A stretch of 64,000 nt of DNA from Brasenia schreberi (Eukaryota > Streptophyta > Magnoliopsida > Nymphaeales > Cabombaceae). Within the stretch, counting starts at the first letter, position 1. Every line of letters starts with the position of its first letter. Of this stretch, positions 10,531 to 23,605 are shown one piece after another. The notes under the pieces were generated by a model. That model was given only the letters and a program-made list of their open reading frames with translations, did not search any database and was not told where the DNA came from. The translations under genes were made by a program, and so were the position numbers. The stretch lies in contig JAYKKT010000036.1 in NCBI GenBank assembly GCA_036023115.1, positions 4,861,501 to 4,925,500 of the forward strand. Reading direction: 5' to 3'.

Positions 10531-13500
10531 CTGCGTAACCAAAGCAGCAGCTGCACGCCCTAATGTTGTAGATCGTAATCCACCAAGTGAAGACTCTTGG
10601 CCATAGGCTGACAATCCATGATGTTGTGAATCTATCTGTGCTCCACGGTCAAGATACAAAGAATCTCTCTTCAGATAATCTCCTCCTATTCCAACTTGTG
10701 AGGTAGTATGCGGAATACCATGAGTGCTTTCAACCCAGGTGTCTGCCATACGATCTTCAGCAGCAGGTGTGTTATACTACCAAATGCACCACACAAAAGT
10801 GTCAGCAAGTCTCCAAACTAATGGACTGCCAAAAATAATGACCAAAAAGGCTTACACTTCTCTCAAACAAAGGAATAACACTTTGATCAACCAAAAACTT
10901 GCGTAGATGTCCAACAGATGCTTCCAGGGCTTTATACACTTGCAAGGTTTCTCCTTGTATGTCAAGGACTCTCTCATCTGATGTAGCATAAGGTGGAGTC
11001 TCCTCTGTGACAAGATGTACCAAACATCACAGGTTAGGAATCCACATATTTTAACCAGGAGTCCAATTCATAACTATACTTTTAAATTTTGTATTACGAA
11101 GGCTTAGCAAACTTCCAAGAAGTCATTGGGAATTTGGGATGGTAACACCCACAGACATACAGCCAGCACAACAAGGAGAGCTTAAAGTTGCTCAACATAA
11201 CATGAATACCTAGACATCACTTCTTACAACCAAGACACTGGTGACTTTGTGCCATGGTAGCTTCATTCCCTCAGACGTAGTCCTGCACATGCAGAATACT
11301 GACTCTATGCTGTCATTTGTCCAATACACGGTTACTGAAGAGCCAAATGGAAAAGGCTGGAAGGTTGACTTCATCTCCTTATACTCCAAAATGTCACTGA
11401 TTTTGACGCTAGAGCAGCCAGGATAGTGGAAATAAGATGGCTCTGTCTGCAACAAGGCCAGAGCTCCCCACTAAAAGCTATCATAGAAGGCCTGGTCTTG
11501 GACCGCCAAAAGTTCAAAGTTTTCAGTGAGAGGATGATCTAGGCGTTTGGCTGCTGTATTGGCCTGCCATTGTGGATCGGTATAAGAAGAGGGGAATCAT
11601 TTGTATGTTGGTGTCACGTGGAATGGACTAAATCAGGAAACATGGATAGTTCGGTCTTCACTCTTCAGTAACAACCAAAGGCCCCTGAGTCCTCAAAGGC
11701 AAAATGTACAACCCTGGCCTTTTACCAGATAATTTAAAACATCTAAGAAAATATATAATAGTCTACCTGCAGGCAATACACGCATATGGGCACCACTGCT
11801 CTCCTGTATGGACTTTATCAAGGAGCCCTGCTTCCCAATCAAACTAATTGCTTGCGATGAAGCAACCAACATACGAAGTGAACAAGGGAAAGATGCGACT
11901 GAAATCCCACCACCACCTTCCCCCTCAGTAAGTCCAGTGATACGTTTGAAGATTCGTAAAGCTGCATCCATAGCAGGTGAGACCTTTGCATCTGGTTCTT
12001 CCTTTCCATATACCAAAACCTGATTACAGATGCAAATTGTCAGTTTCTCAGGATATTAAGTGCTGTAATTCCAACCAAACATACATAGATACTATAAAAA
12101 GTTCTCATTATTATTATATATATGTATAAGTGCCAGAGAATCACAAGCTAGATTGCCTTCTGAACACTATAGTGTACAGGCAGCTAGTCCCAAACAAGGT
12201 AATGGATGTTCTTCGGATGATCTTCAACCATGTTGTGTCAAGTCAGATGCAATATTCTGTCCATTGAACAAGAAAAAACCTTCCTAGGATCTTCATTCTT
12301 CTCATCTGAAAGTACTATTTACTCCACTCAAAGAATGCTCAAATTCATGCAGCTAATTGATATGGTTCTTATGATCATTAAGGTCATAAATATTTCTAAA
12401 AGATATTTGTTACCTGTACCTGGTGCATTATTTCCTCTCTTTGTGATGGTTCGTTGTCATTGTCTTCTAAGCGTGCTGTACGGTAACTATGGTTACATGC
12501 ACAAAATCTCATATTTGCATTATTATAGAAATTTGTGGGTATCAGGGGTTCTTTTGAACCTCCCCAACCATGACCTTGGCTCTTGCCTGTCATGTAGCTT
12601 TTTATCTGGTTCAGGCCGACATATATATGATCTTTCTATTTTGATCAGTGGCAATAATACTTTTTATCAACAGACTGCATAGCATGTCGCCTTCTCTTTC
12701 TGCCACTGCAATAATACCACATGAAATACTTTTCTTTTCGAAGAATCTCGGTAGTTCTTGCAGTTATATCTGTCATTATGGGTTCCTGTTTTCCTCTACC
12801 TCTTTTGTCACCCAGACACTAAACGTCTAAGTCCTTGCTGTGGGAGAACAAACATAGTTGGTGCAGCAGCTACAGCATGAAGTTGATATTTACTCTACAA
12901 GAGGCCATGATCTTTTAAACAAGAACACGGGTGGATATAAAAGGTGCAGTGATAGATGTGAATGGTAAAATTGCTTTCCTTACACTAAAAATAGTCCTAC
13001 AACTTTGTAGCTAAAGAAAAAGCCTGAAAGTACTGAAAAACAGAGACCTTGCTGCTAAAGCTAATTCAACGAAAACAAAACTATACTAAGTGTAACCATA
13101 TTATACCAATCACTCTACACATTATAACATGAACAGAAAAAGCAATACCAGTGAACAACCACAACCACAACAAGAACAAAGCCTTTTCCCATAATAGATG
13201 GGGTTGGATACATGGATTCTTTGTTTCCATACAACTCGATCTTGTGTCATGCTGACAGTTAGCTCAACAAAAGCTAGATCATTCTTTATTATTTCCTTCC
13301 AACACTATTGCGGTCTTTCTGTTTCCTTTTTTAGCATTTTCATTATCCAATTTCTCACATCTTACTGAAACTTCCTTTGATCGTCTTTTCTTGTGTCCAA
13401 ACTATCTTAAATGATTTTTCTCATTTTATTATCTATTGTTGCCGCTTCCATTTTTTTGTAACTTTATTATGAATACACTCTTTCCTTATGTGACCATATA

Positions 13501-15970
13501 TCCATCTCAATATCTTCATTTTTGTCATGGACATCTTTTTGTGGTGTTGATGATTAACTGCCCAACACACAAAATCATATAATATAACGGGTTTAATTGA
13601 TGTTCTATAGTTCTTACCTTCTACTTTTAATGGCATTTTCTTGTCACGTAGAATACCGGATGCACCTCTTCATTTTAACCAACTTGCACTAATTTTATGC
13701 ATAACATCTCCATCAATTTTTCATCGCTCTCAAAAATTGACGTTGGGTATTTAAAAGCTTTCCTTATCCACATTACTCAAAGGATCAAACCAACATTTTA
13801 TATATTGTGTCTTTGTTCTACATAATTGAAAGCCTTTATTTTCTAATGTTCCTCTTCATAATCCATCTTTCATGTTAATTTTCTCCATAGACTCATCCAC
13901 TAATACCATGTCAGATGCAAATAACTTACATAAAAAAAATCATCTTTAATATGCTTTATTAACTTGTCAACAACCACAGCAAATAAATGCATGCTTAAAA
14001 CTAATCCTTGATATAATCCAATATTAATTTCAAAGAAATCTGGCATTCTTTATGAGTCATCACACATGGTTGTGCATCATCATACATGTCTCTTATGAGA
14101 TTAATGTATATCAATTGAATATCTCTTTTTCAAGGTTCTCCAAAGATCATCTCTTAACACTCTATCGTAAGCTTTTTATATATCAAGAAATACCACACGA
14201 AGGTCCTTTTTTTTAGTCTAAATGTTGCATACAACGTCTCAATAGGTGAATAACCTCAATAGTGGATCTCCTTGATATGGACCTAAATTGGTAAGCTGTT
14301 GTACTCGATACTTGTTTTAACCTATGTTCAATAGTTCTTTCCATAATTTCATAGTATGCTCATCAAATTGATCCACAGATAGTTCGCATAATTTTGAATG
14401 TCTCCCTTATTCTTATACATGAGTATGGTTGTACTCTTCCTCCAATTCTTAGACATCTTTGGTTCTTTCATATTTCATTAAATAATCTTGTAAGCCAAGT
14501 TTATGGTTACATATTCTTCTTAGTTGATTAGCTCTTCCAAGATAATACAAGTACCTATATTTTTGTTCAAAAGCTTGTGAAAATAAATTTTTTATCTATT
14601 TTTGGTATCATCACTTGCTTCTAGGATCTTCTCATTGTTATCTTTGATACATCCAACAAAAACAAGCCTTAGTTTTCATATCCCTAGTCTTAGTTATCTC
14701 AGAAATCTTTTTTCCCTTCTTTTGAGTCGAGCTTTTTATATAAATCCTCTCAAATTTTGGTTTTTGCGTCAGTAACAGCCTTTTTCCTTCTTTCTTTACC
14801 ATCTTTTAAGCCACCTGTGAGCACCCACATAAAAGAAATTCACATAGCTCTGGACACTGATATTTAAACCACTAAACAAAATTCACATAGTGTAAGGGAC
14901 AGATATTAAGTTTGCAGACCTCTGCATGCGAATCTAGAATACCCTTCACTACCAACATGATAACATCGTTATTCAAAAGCATGCACTTGAGTCTTGAATA
15001 TCATTAGCTTGGAATCAAACAACAAATTACCAAGCAAACCACGTCATCCAATCAAAAAACAATTTAGAACATAAAACCAAGGAAGACAAATGGCAATTCT
15101 TGGAACACAAAGACCAACTATCAATATGACAATACACACCATGTGACCCAATCAAGAACAGAATACCAAGAAGCAAATATGACAGTTCTCGAGAACAGAA
15201 GAGCCGGGCTATCAATATGACAATACACACCAAGTCACTCAATAAGGAACAGAACACCATGAAACAAAATATGACAATTATTGGAACAGACACAAAGACC
15301 AACTTTCAATATGATAATACACACAATGTCACCCGAGCAAGAACCGAACACCAAGAAGCAAAATATGGCAATTTTTGGAACAAACACAAGGGTCAACTAT
15401 CAGTATGACAATACACCCCCATGTCACTCAACCAAGAACAGAGCACCAAGGAGAAAAATATGACAATACCGAGAAAATAAAACATTCCTTTGAAAAAAAA
15501 CACAGTAAAAGAAACCCAAGAGAAGAGGAATAAATGCAGTGAAGAAATTCATGGCAATGTGCTGAAGGAAAGAGAGATGTAGCACGGACAATGCGCTCGG
15601 TGGAGCCCATGGGTCCTTCGAGGATGCGAATCCGAGCCCTAGTTTCTTCACACATCTTCCTGATGAGCTCTCCTTTGCGACCGATTATGCTCCCCACCTT
15701 CGTCACGGGCACGATGAGTCGGAACACGCTATGCCCGGGCCAAGAAGGCCACCGTTTCTCCCCTCCGGCCGCCGCCAGAGACGCCGTCGTCGCCGGAGCT
15801 TCGGCCTCGTCAGCTGGCTTCTCTTCCTCCTCCTCTTCCTCAGCTTCGCCGTCGTTTCCAGAATCCGACACGGCCGAAGGAGAGTCCTCGGCCTGAATCT
15901 GTTCCTCCTCCTTCCCCGTGGCTCCCGCCACCACCGCTGCCGCCACTTCCTCGCTGCTGGAATTCGCCAT
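10531..15970 (-). CDS. KH-domain RNA-binding protein, PEPPER/HEN4-like, 3' exons outside window
   Basis: Four exons on the minus strand: 15970-15590, 12019-11767, 11004-10856 and 10776-10531, all with GT-AG borders and compatible phases, giving 343 visible residues. Residues 1-75 are acidic and low in complexity. KH1 begins near residue 83 with the GRKG loop at 97-100. KH2 begins near 173 with GKQG at 189-192. A linker follows with AAALVTQ at the last exon's end. Plant PEPPER-type proteins normally continue into a third KH domain; none is found between 1 and 10530, yet the last exon ends in a normal donor, so the gene probably runs past the window edge through a TE-filled intron of over 10 kb. 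Family members bind RNA in the nucleus and help regulate flowering and floral genes. Intron 1 (3.57 kb) holds a LINE and a minisatellite. Truncation is the alternative explanation. Confidence 0.9.
12020..13154. other. KH gene intron 1, distal part; nothing recognised
   Basis: Non-coding by position, between KH exon 2 and a LINE. Open frames here (for example around 12230-12682 plus) show no family resemblance and are taken as chance. Confidence 0.6.
13155..14812 (-). mobile_element. RTE-type LINE, 5'-truncated and decayed, in KH intron 1
   Basis: Minus-strand copy from the tail (CAAGAACAAAGCCTTTTCCC, about 13168) through the 3' domain and reverse transcriptase region to the linker at about 14800. 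The endonuclease is missing. It is much more diverged than the other copies, with frequent frameshifts. It lies in the same transcriptional sense as the host gene. Confidence 0.85.
15025..15475. repeat. Minisatellite, period about 91-94 bp, roughly five units
   Basis: The phrase TCAATATGACAATACACACC recurs at 15121 and, with small changes, at 15212, 15306 and 15400. Each is followed by a variant of CACTCAATCAAGAACAGAAC and a variant of TTGGAACAAACACAA. A degenerate unit begins at about 15028. The array lies in intron 1 of the KH gene, ending about 115 bases from the exon 1 donor. Confidence 0.9.
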
Positions 15971-16067
15971 GAGAGAGGGAGTAGCGAGAAAAGCCCTAGG
16001 TGCGAAGAGAGAGAAATGAAAGAGAGAGTAGCGGGAAAAGCCCCAGGTGCAAAGGGAGAGAAACGAG
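15971..16067 (-). repeat. Tandem duplication in the KH gene 5' UTR, 49-bp unit
   Basis: Two adjacent similar 49-base blocks (15971-16019 and 16020-16067) share GTAGCGAGAAAAGCCCTAGG-type sequence. They lie directly upstream of the chosen KH start codon, so presumably in the 5' UTR. The sequence is purine-rich on the plus strand and pyrimidine-rich in the transcript. Confidence 0.7.
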
Positions 16068-16109
16068 AGATGCCAAGATGGGCGCGGGTCAAGACCTTCA
16101 CTGGTGTTC

Positions 16110-17339
16110 CCTAGATGCCGTTCATTGATGGTGATAGACGGCTGAAGGTAAAAATATTTCCTCGGGTATATTTAGTCCATCAGGCTGCCGTTCATCTGAG
16201 AAATTTTAACGGTTTGGATGAGTTCTTTTGTGCCCACATAGAACAATAGGAGATACCTTCATGTCGAATGAGGATTGAACTTTTATATTTTATTAAAAAA
16301 TCTACTTTAATACTTTGTATACAATTATCAACAAAAATAGCTCGTCACATTTCTTACAAACTCCGAATAACAAAACCAAAATAGACTTCATTTAAAATAC
16401 AACAACTATATTTTTTTAACAAAGATAAAACTTTGATCAAAGAAAAAGTAGGCTTTACAGATAGACATTAAAACAAAAAATGATAAGTGATCTAAGACGA
16501 AGGCCAATTGAAATTAGCATATTAGCTTATGCAAGAACACCGTCAACCTATTTGCCAAGGCTTTCACAACTTCTTATACAAGAAGAACTTGGTTAGAGAG
16601 ATTGGCCGGAGGCCCTTTAAGGTGTTTGAATCGTGGTGCTAGGCTCCTAATACTGCAAGCTTAAACACACATGGGCTTGTAATTATAGTTACGAGAAACG
16701 TGTTGGATAATTTAGAAATTAAAGATGTTGAAGTTGGTTGTATGAGAGAGAGATTGTGGATGTCTTTGGAGCCGAATCGTTTCATCATTGTTGATATAAT
16801 TAAAAAATTGTACATTCAAAACAAACACTAAACAAACAAAACATATCACACAATGCCTTTAAGGCATGGATAAAATAAACTTTCTTTAAACACATTTGAT
16901 CGTCATAGGATTCATTTTTTGAGAGAGTGGCTCTTGGCAAATTTCTTGAAAGATACATTGAAGATCACTTGACTAGTTTTGCACGAACACAACCAAGCTC
17001 TAAACATTAATAATGTTAGCATAATAATAATTTCTATTCTTTTTATACACATGAAAAATTAGTAAATATAAACTTAAAACTTATCTATGTGACTTGATTC
17101 TTATGTTTCATTGAATGATCTTATGTATGCACTATAACACATAATCACTTTACCAAGAAGTTGGCTACACCCATCTATTTAAACATGGTTAAGAGACTTG
17201 GTGAAGAGTCATCACATTTCATTTACTAGCACAAATATAAAATACTTATACAATCATATATATATATATATATGAAATCTCACTCGGTTTACTATAAATA
17301 AATAAAGTAAAATAACAAACATATATGTATATATTTGCA
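16110..17339. other. Intergenic, AT-rich, nothing recognised
   Basis: Upstream of the KH gene and before the LINE at 17340. Presumably contains the KH promoter. A short TA microsatellite lies near 17256-17273. No gene or RNA is seen. Confidence 0.6.
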
Positions 17340-18544
17340 TAACTCCACCTATGTAAGGGATCGCCCTTGCATTGCCTGTCCCAAGTCCGGATAAAGGAAG
17401 AGGGTTGTGTTAGGCTTCCGACAGACAGCATAAAACTTTGTCGAATTTTTATAACATGGATTACAAAAATTATGAGTATTGCTTTGGGGTATCCCCGCCT
17501 AGCAACACGTTGTTGAGCCCGAATGCAGTGATAAGTAAGTAAGGGCCACTACATTTTCACCCGAATGTAGTGAATCAACTACAGAGAGTGTTCCCACATC
17601 ATGACGAGTGTGGGTAAAGAACTTAGACCCGCTACATTGTCCTCCGAATGTAGTGAATAATTTTCAGACAGGGTCTCCGCATTTTGAATATGGACAGATG
17701 CGGGGGGTAAGGAAGCTAGTCCTATATAATAAGATTCGTATTGGTTTTTGGAATATCGGAACATTATTCAATAAGCTAATGGAGGTGGTAGATACTATGA
17801 TTCGAAGAAATATTCATATTCTATATTTACAAGAGATAAAATGGGTCAGAAAAAAAACAAAGGAGACAGAGGATAGAGGTTTGAAATTATGGTACTCAGG
17901 TAAAGAAAAGGCTTGAAATGGAATTAGTATTATCATAAATAAAGATTTAAAGGATAGTGTTGTAGACATACAACAATATGGTGACCGAATCATGATGTTG
18001 AAATTAGTGTTAGGAGCAGAGGTTTTGAATATAGTTTGTGCTTACGCAGCCCAAGTAGGACTAGAAGATAGTATAAAGACAACTTTTTGAGAAAAGTTAG
18101 ATAAGGTAATTTAAAAGATTCCACAAAGGGAGATGATTTATTTAGGAGGAAACTTAAATGAACATGTCGGTAAAGAGGCATTATGATATCAAGGTATTCA
18201 TAGAAACTTTGGTTTTGGGGATATAAATGAAGAAGGTAGGGAGATTTTAAATTTTGTTATGGCATTTGATCTCTTTATAGTCAATACAATCTTCAAAAAA
18301 CGAGATGAACATTTAATTACTTATAAGAGTGGCTTATCACAAACACAAATTGATTATTTTATTTTGTAGAAAAAAAGATAGAGGGTGTTGTAAAGATTGC
18401 AAGGTAATTCCAGGAGAAAGCTTAACCACCCAACATCGACTTTTAGTTATGGATTTACAAATAAAAAAATGGACAAAGAAGAAAAGAGTGCATCAAGCTA
18501 TTCGGACTAAATGGTTGAACCTCAAAAGCGAGAAAGAAGATATA
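17340..18544 (+). mobile_element. RTE-type LINE, leader and endonuclease (element A, left part)
   Basis: Begins within the 5' leader (AAGGGATCGCCCTTGCATTG, about 17353) with the same block found in L2, then the GAATGTAGTGAATC repeats. The endonuclease follows from about 17720 (RIGFWNIGTL, HILYLQEIKW) to the endonuclease C-terminus at 18329-18562. Stops interrupt it. It is cut at 18544 by a minus-strand LINE and resumes at 21471. Confidence 0.88.
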
Positions 18545-21470
18545 AACAATAACAACAACTAAGCCTTTTCCCATACTAGACGGGGTCAGCTACATAGATT
18601 CTTTGTTTCCATAGATCCCTATCGTGTGCCATGTTAGCAGTTAACTCACAATAAGCTAGATCATTCTTTATTGTTTCTTTCCAACACTTTTGTGGTCATC
18701 CTCTAGCTCTTTTAATACTTTCCAAATTTAGTTTTTCTAACATTCTAACAGGTTATTCTTTTGATCTTCTTTCTATAATGTCCAAACCATCTTAAACAAT
18801 ATTATCTTATTTTATCCTCTATTGGTGCCACTCATAATTTGTTTATAATAACCTCATTATGTATACGGTCTTTTCTTGTATAACCACTCATCCATCTCAA
18901 CATCTTCATTTCTGTCACAAACATCTTTTGTAGATATTGATGATTAAGTGTCCAACACTCAGAACCATAAAACATGGCATGCCTAATTGCTGCTCTATAA
19001 TATTTACCTTTTAATTTCAATGGTATCTTCTTATCACAAAGAATACATGATGCTCCTCTCCATTTTAACCAACCATTATTAATTATATGCATAATATCTC
19101 CATCAATTCTTTCATCACTCTGAAAAATTGACCCTAGGTATTTAAAACTTTTCTTTTGGGGGATGCAATGTGTGCTAATTTTAATTTCTATGTCCTCTAA
19201 GGTAACCAAATGATCAAACTTACATTCTATATATTCTGTCTTTGTTCTACTAAGTCGGAGGCCTTTGCTTTCTAATGTTTCTCTCCATAGTTCCAATTTT
19301 CTATTAACTTTTTCCTTAGACTCTTCTACTAATACAATATCATCTGCAAATAACATACATCAAGGTACTTCATCTTGAACATGTTTTGTTAACTCATCTA
19401 TCACCATTATAAATAAGTATGGACTTAAAGTTGATCCTTGATGTAACCCAATATTAACTTCAAAGAAGTCTGTCATTCCTTCATGAGTCCTCACACATGT
19501 TTTTGCACCATCATACATGTCTCTTATAAGGTTAATGTATGTCAATGGGATACCCCCTTTTTCTAAAGTTCTCCAAAAAACCTCCCTTGATACCTTATCA
19601 TAAGTTTTTTCTAGATCAATAAATATCATGTGAAGGTCTTTCTTTTTTGCTCTAAAATGTTCCATAAGACGTCTCAAAAGGTGAATCGCTTCAATAGTAG
19701 ATCTGCCCGGCATGAATCCAAATTGGTTGTATGTTGTACTTGATACTTGTCTTATCCTATGTTTGATAATTCTTTCTCATAATTTCATAGTATGACTCAT
19801 TAACTTGATACCTCGATAATTCGCACAATTTTGAATGTCTCTCTTGTTCTTATATATGGGTATAAGTTTACTTGCTCTCCATTCCTCGGCCATTTTTGGT
19901 TTTTCCATATTTCATTAAATAGTCTTGTGAGCCAAGTGATTCCTATTTCTCCTAGTATTTTCCAAACTTCTATAGGAATATTATCTAGTCCTACCGATTT
20001 ACCACCCTTCATATGTTTAAGGGCCTCTTTGACTTCATTCTTTTGAATACGTCGGTAGAAATTGTGGTCTATATACTTTTTTGATGTGGCTAACTCTCCT
20101 AAGCTACGATTAACATCTTTATTTTCATTAAAAAGCTTATAAAAATAGTTTTTCTATCTATTTCTTATATCATCATTTGCCACTAAAATTTTTTCATCCT
20201 CGTCTTTGATGCATCTAACATAATTAAGATATTTAGTTTTCTTATCTCTAGCCCTAGCCATCCTAAAAATATCTCTTTCACCCTCTTTTGAGTTGAGTTT
20301 TTTATATAAATCCTCGCAAATTTTAGCTTTTGCTTCCCTCATGGCCTTTTTTGCTTCATTATTTGCTTTCTTATAAGCCTCTGAAGTTTCACTAGTTTTC
20401 TTAGCATAATGTAATTTGGAACATGCCCTCTTTACCTTGATTTTATTTTGTACTACTTCACTCCACCACCAAGCTTCTTTTTGTGCCGGTACACCTCCTT
20501 TAGATACACCTAACACATCTTTCGCCACTTTCCTAATATGTATAGCCATATTGGTCCACATATCACAGGGTGTACCAACATAATTCCAAACATCTCCTTG
20601 AAGGACTTTCTGTTTAAATATATCTTCTTTCTCGCTTTTGACGTTTCACCATTTAGTTTGAATAGCTCGATGCACTCTTTTCTTCTTTGTCTATTTTTTT
20701 ATTTGTAAATCCATAACTAAAAGTCGATGTTGGGTGGTTAAGCTTTCTCCTGGAATTACCTTGCAATCTTTACAACATGCTCTATCTTTTTTTCTACAAA
20801 TAAAATAATCAATTTGTGTTTGTGATAAGCCACTCTTATAAGTAATTAAATGTTCATCTCGTTTTTTGAAGATTGTATTGACTATAAAGAGATCAAATGC
20901 CATAGCAAAATTTAAAATCTCCCTACCTTCGTCATTTATATCCCCAAAACCAAAGTTTCCATGAATCCCTTGATATCCTAATGCCTCTTTACCGACATGT
21001 TCATTTAAGTCTCCTCCTAAACAAATCATCTCCCTTTGTGAAATCTTATGAATCACCTTATCTAACTCTTCCCAAAAAGTTGTCTTTATACTATCTTCTA
21101 GTCCTACTTGGGCTGCGTAAGCACAAACTATATTCAAAACCTCTGCTCCTTACACTAATTTCAACGTCATGATTCGATCACCATATCGTTGTATGTCTAC
21201 AACACTATTCTTTAAATCTTTATTTATGATAATACTAACTCCGTTTCAAGCCTTTTCTTTACCTAAGTACCGTAATTTAAAACCTGTATCCTCTATCTCT
21301 TTTATTTTTTCTCCAACTCATTTTGTCTTTTGTAAACATAGAATATGAATATTTCTCCGAATCATAGTATCTACCACCTCCATTAGCTTACCGGATAATG
21401 TTCTGATTATAAGAACCAATACGAATCTTATTATCTAGGACTAGTTTCCTTACCCCCTGCATCCGTCCAT
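18545..21470 (-). mobile_element. RTE-type LINE, most complete copy (element B)
   Basis: A 2926-bp minus-strand element inserted in element A, flanked by a perfect 15-bp duplication GAGAAAGAAGATATA (18530-18544 and 21471-21485). Domains in transcript order: AP-endonuclease (about 21440-20691, with GGDLNEHVG as the GDxN-type motif), linker (20561-20154, VPAQKEAWWW), reverse transcriptase (about 20012-18832, with [11 protein letters not shown] and MLFADDIVLVEE), 3' domain, and a (TTG)n tail abutting the duplication. The 5' leader is almost all missing (5' truncation). Few frameshifts, so relatively young, but not intact: the reading frame breaks near 19358 and 19715. Confidence 0.93.
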
Positions 21471-23605
21471 GAGAAAGAAGATATATTTAAATAAAAAGTC
21501 CTTCAAGGAGATGTTTAGAATTATGCTGGTACACCATGTGATATGTGAAACAATATGGCTATACATATTAGGAAAGTGGCGAAAGATGTGTTAGGTGTAT
21601 TTAAGGGAGGTGTACTGGCACAAAAAGAAGCTTGGTGGTGGAGTGAAGTAGTGAAAAATAAAATCAAGGCAAAGAGGTAATGTTCCAAATTACATTATGC
21701 TAAGAAAACTAGTGAAACTTTAGAGGCTTATAAGAAAGCAAATAATGAAGCGAAAAATACCGTCAGTGAAGTAAAAGCTAAAATTTGGAAGGATTTATAT
21801 AAAAAACTCAATTCAAAAGAGGGTTAAAGAGATATTTTTAGGATAGGGATAGAGATAAGAAAACTAAAGATCTTAATTATGTTAGATGTGTCAAGGACGA
21901 GGATGAAAAAATTCTAGTGGCAAATGATGATATAAGAAATAGATGAAAAAACTATTTTTCTAAGCTTTTTAATAAAAACAAAGATGTTAGTATTAGCTTA
22001 GGAGAGTTAGCCAAATCAGAAAAGTATATAAACCACAATTTCTATCGATGTATTCAAAAGAATGAAGTCAAAGAGGTTCTTAAACTTATGAAGGGTGGTA
22101 AATCGGTAGGACCAAACAATATTCCTATAGAAGTTTGGAAAATACTAGGAGAAATAGGAATCACTTGGCTCACAAGACTATTTAATGAAATATGGAAAAA
22201 CCAAAAGATGCTCGAGGAATGGAGAGTGAGTACACTTATACCCATATTTAAGAACAAGGGAGACATTCATAATTGTGCAAATTATCGAGGTATCAAGTTA
22301 ATGAACCATACTATGAAATTGTAGGAAAGAATTATCGAACGTAGGTTAAGACAAGTATCAAGTAAAACAGAGAACCAATTTGGATTCATGCCAAGCAGAT
22401 CTACTATTGAAGCGGTTCACCTTTTGAGACGTCTTATGAAACATTTTAGAGTAAAAAAGAAAGACCTTCACATGATATTTATTGATCTAAAAAAAGATTA
22501 TGATAAGGTATCGAGAGAGGTCTTGTGGAAGAGCTTTGGAGAATAAAAGGAGTTTGTATCGCTTATATTCGAGCAATCCAAGATATATATGATGAAATTC
22601 TAGAAGCTAGTGTGTGGAAACTTAACGCGGTGGAAGTCAGCTACGAAAGATTTTTTCTATAACTATAGAAGCTATATCAAGGAGTCGACTTTGAGTCCAT
22701 ATCTTTTTATCTTTGTCTTGGATGTGCTTACTATACCATATCCAATAGATCGAGTGCCACAATACATACTTTTTGTAGATGATATAGTCTTAGTTAGAGA
22801 GTCGATAGAGGGAAATAAATGGGAAAGCTCGAACTATGGAGACGAGTTTTGAATGAACGTGGCTTAATGGCTTCCATCTAAGTAGGGAGTAAGACAAAAT
22901 ATATGGAATATAAGTTCGGTAAGAAAGCGTGCTAATGCTAGTTTAAGCGGTGAAAAATTGGAGACTATACCATACCACAAAGTACACCGTTTATGTATCT
23001 TAGGATCTATCCTTGCAAAATGACGGAGAGATAGAGGAGATGTAAACTATAGGATTCAAGGCTGAATAGATGAAATGTGAGGAGGTGCTTCGAGGGGTTA
23101 TTTGTAATAGAAAATTGTTTCTCAAGCTTAAGGGTAGAATTTTTATCAACGAACATTTATAAGGCCAGCGATATTGTATAGTGCTTTGAATGTTGGGTAG
23201 TAAAAATCAACAAGAATATAAGATTAGTGTCACGAAGATGAGGATGTTGCGATGGATGTGTTGGTCCTCTGAGACGAGAGATAGGATTAAGAATAGAGTG
23301 CATTAGAGAAAAGGTAAATGTAGCACCTATTGTGGAAAAGATGAAAGAATCTCGTCTTAGGTGGTTTAGACATATAAAAAGAAGATCAAAAGAAGAACGT
23401 GTAAGAAGGTATGAAAAACTAAATTTAGAAAGTATTAAAAGAGGTAGAGGACGACCACAAAAGTGTTGGAAAGAAACAATAAAAAATGATCTAGCTTATC
23501 GTGAGTTAACTGCTAACATGACACACGATGGGGATCTATTGGAACAAAGAATCCATGAAGCCGACCCCGTCTAGTATGAGAAAAGGCTTAGTTGTTGTTG
23601 TATAT
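21471..23605 (+). mobile_element. RTE-type LINE, linker to 3' end, mosaic (element A, right part)
   Basis: Continues element A. 21471-22520 matches the local subfamily (VPAQKE-type linker, then KSVGPNNIPIEVW at 22088). From about 22530 to 23330 the sequence switches to a clearly different RTE subfamily (YIRAIQDIYD-like and [15 protein letters not shown] text, FVDDIVLVRES, and a different 3' RT region). It returns to the local subfamily at about 23332 (RRSKEERVRRYEKLN). It ends with CTAGTATGAGAAAAGGCTTAG and (TTG)n near 23605. Stops and frameshifts are present. Confidence 0.88.

Noticed and set aside
12230..12682. 150-codon plus-strand frame
   Set aside because: It lies in the KH intron, is Ser/Leu/Tyr-rich and shows no recognised domain or splice partners.
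15025..15475. CRISPR-like regular repeats
   Set aside because: Whole units diverge in step with no conserved repeat plus unique spacer pattern, and the host is a plant; this is a minisatellite.
15591..16114. Long open frames overlapping KH exon 1 on both strands
   Set aside because: GC-rich exon sequence keeps other frames open; only the minus-strand frame starting at 15970 encodes a KH domain and splices in phase.
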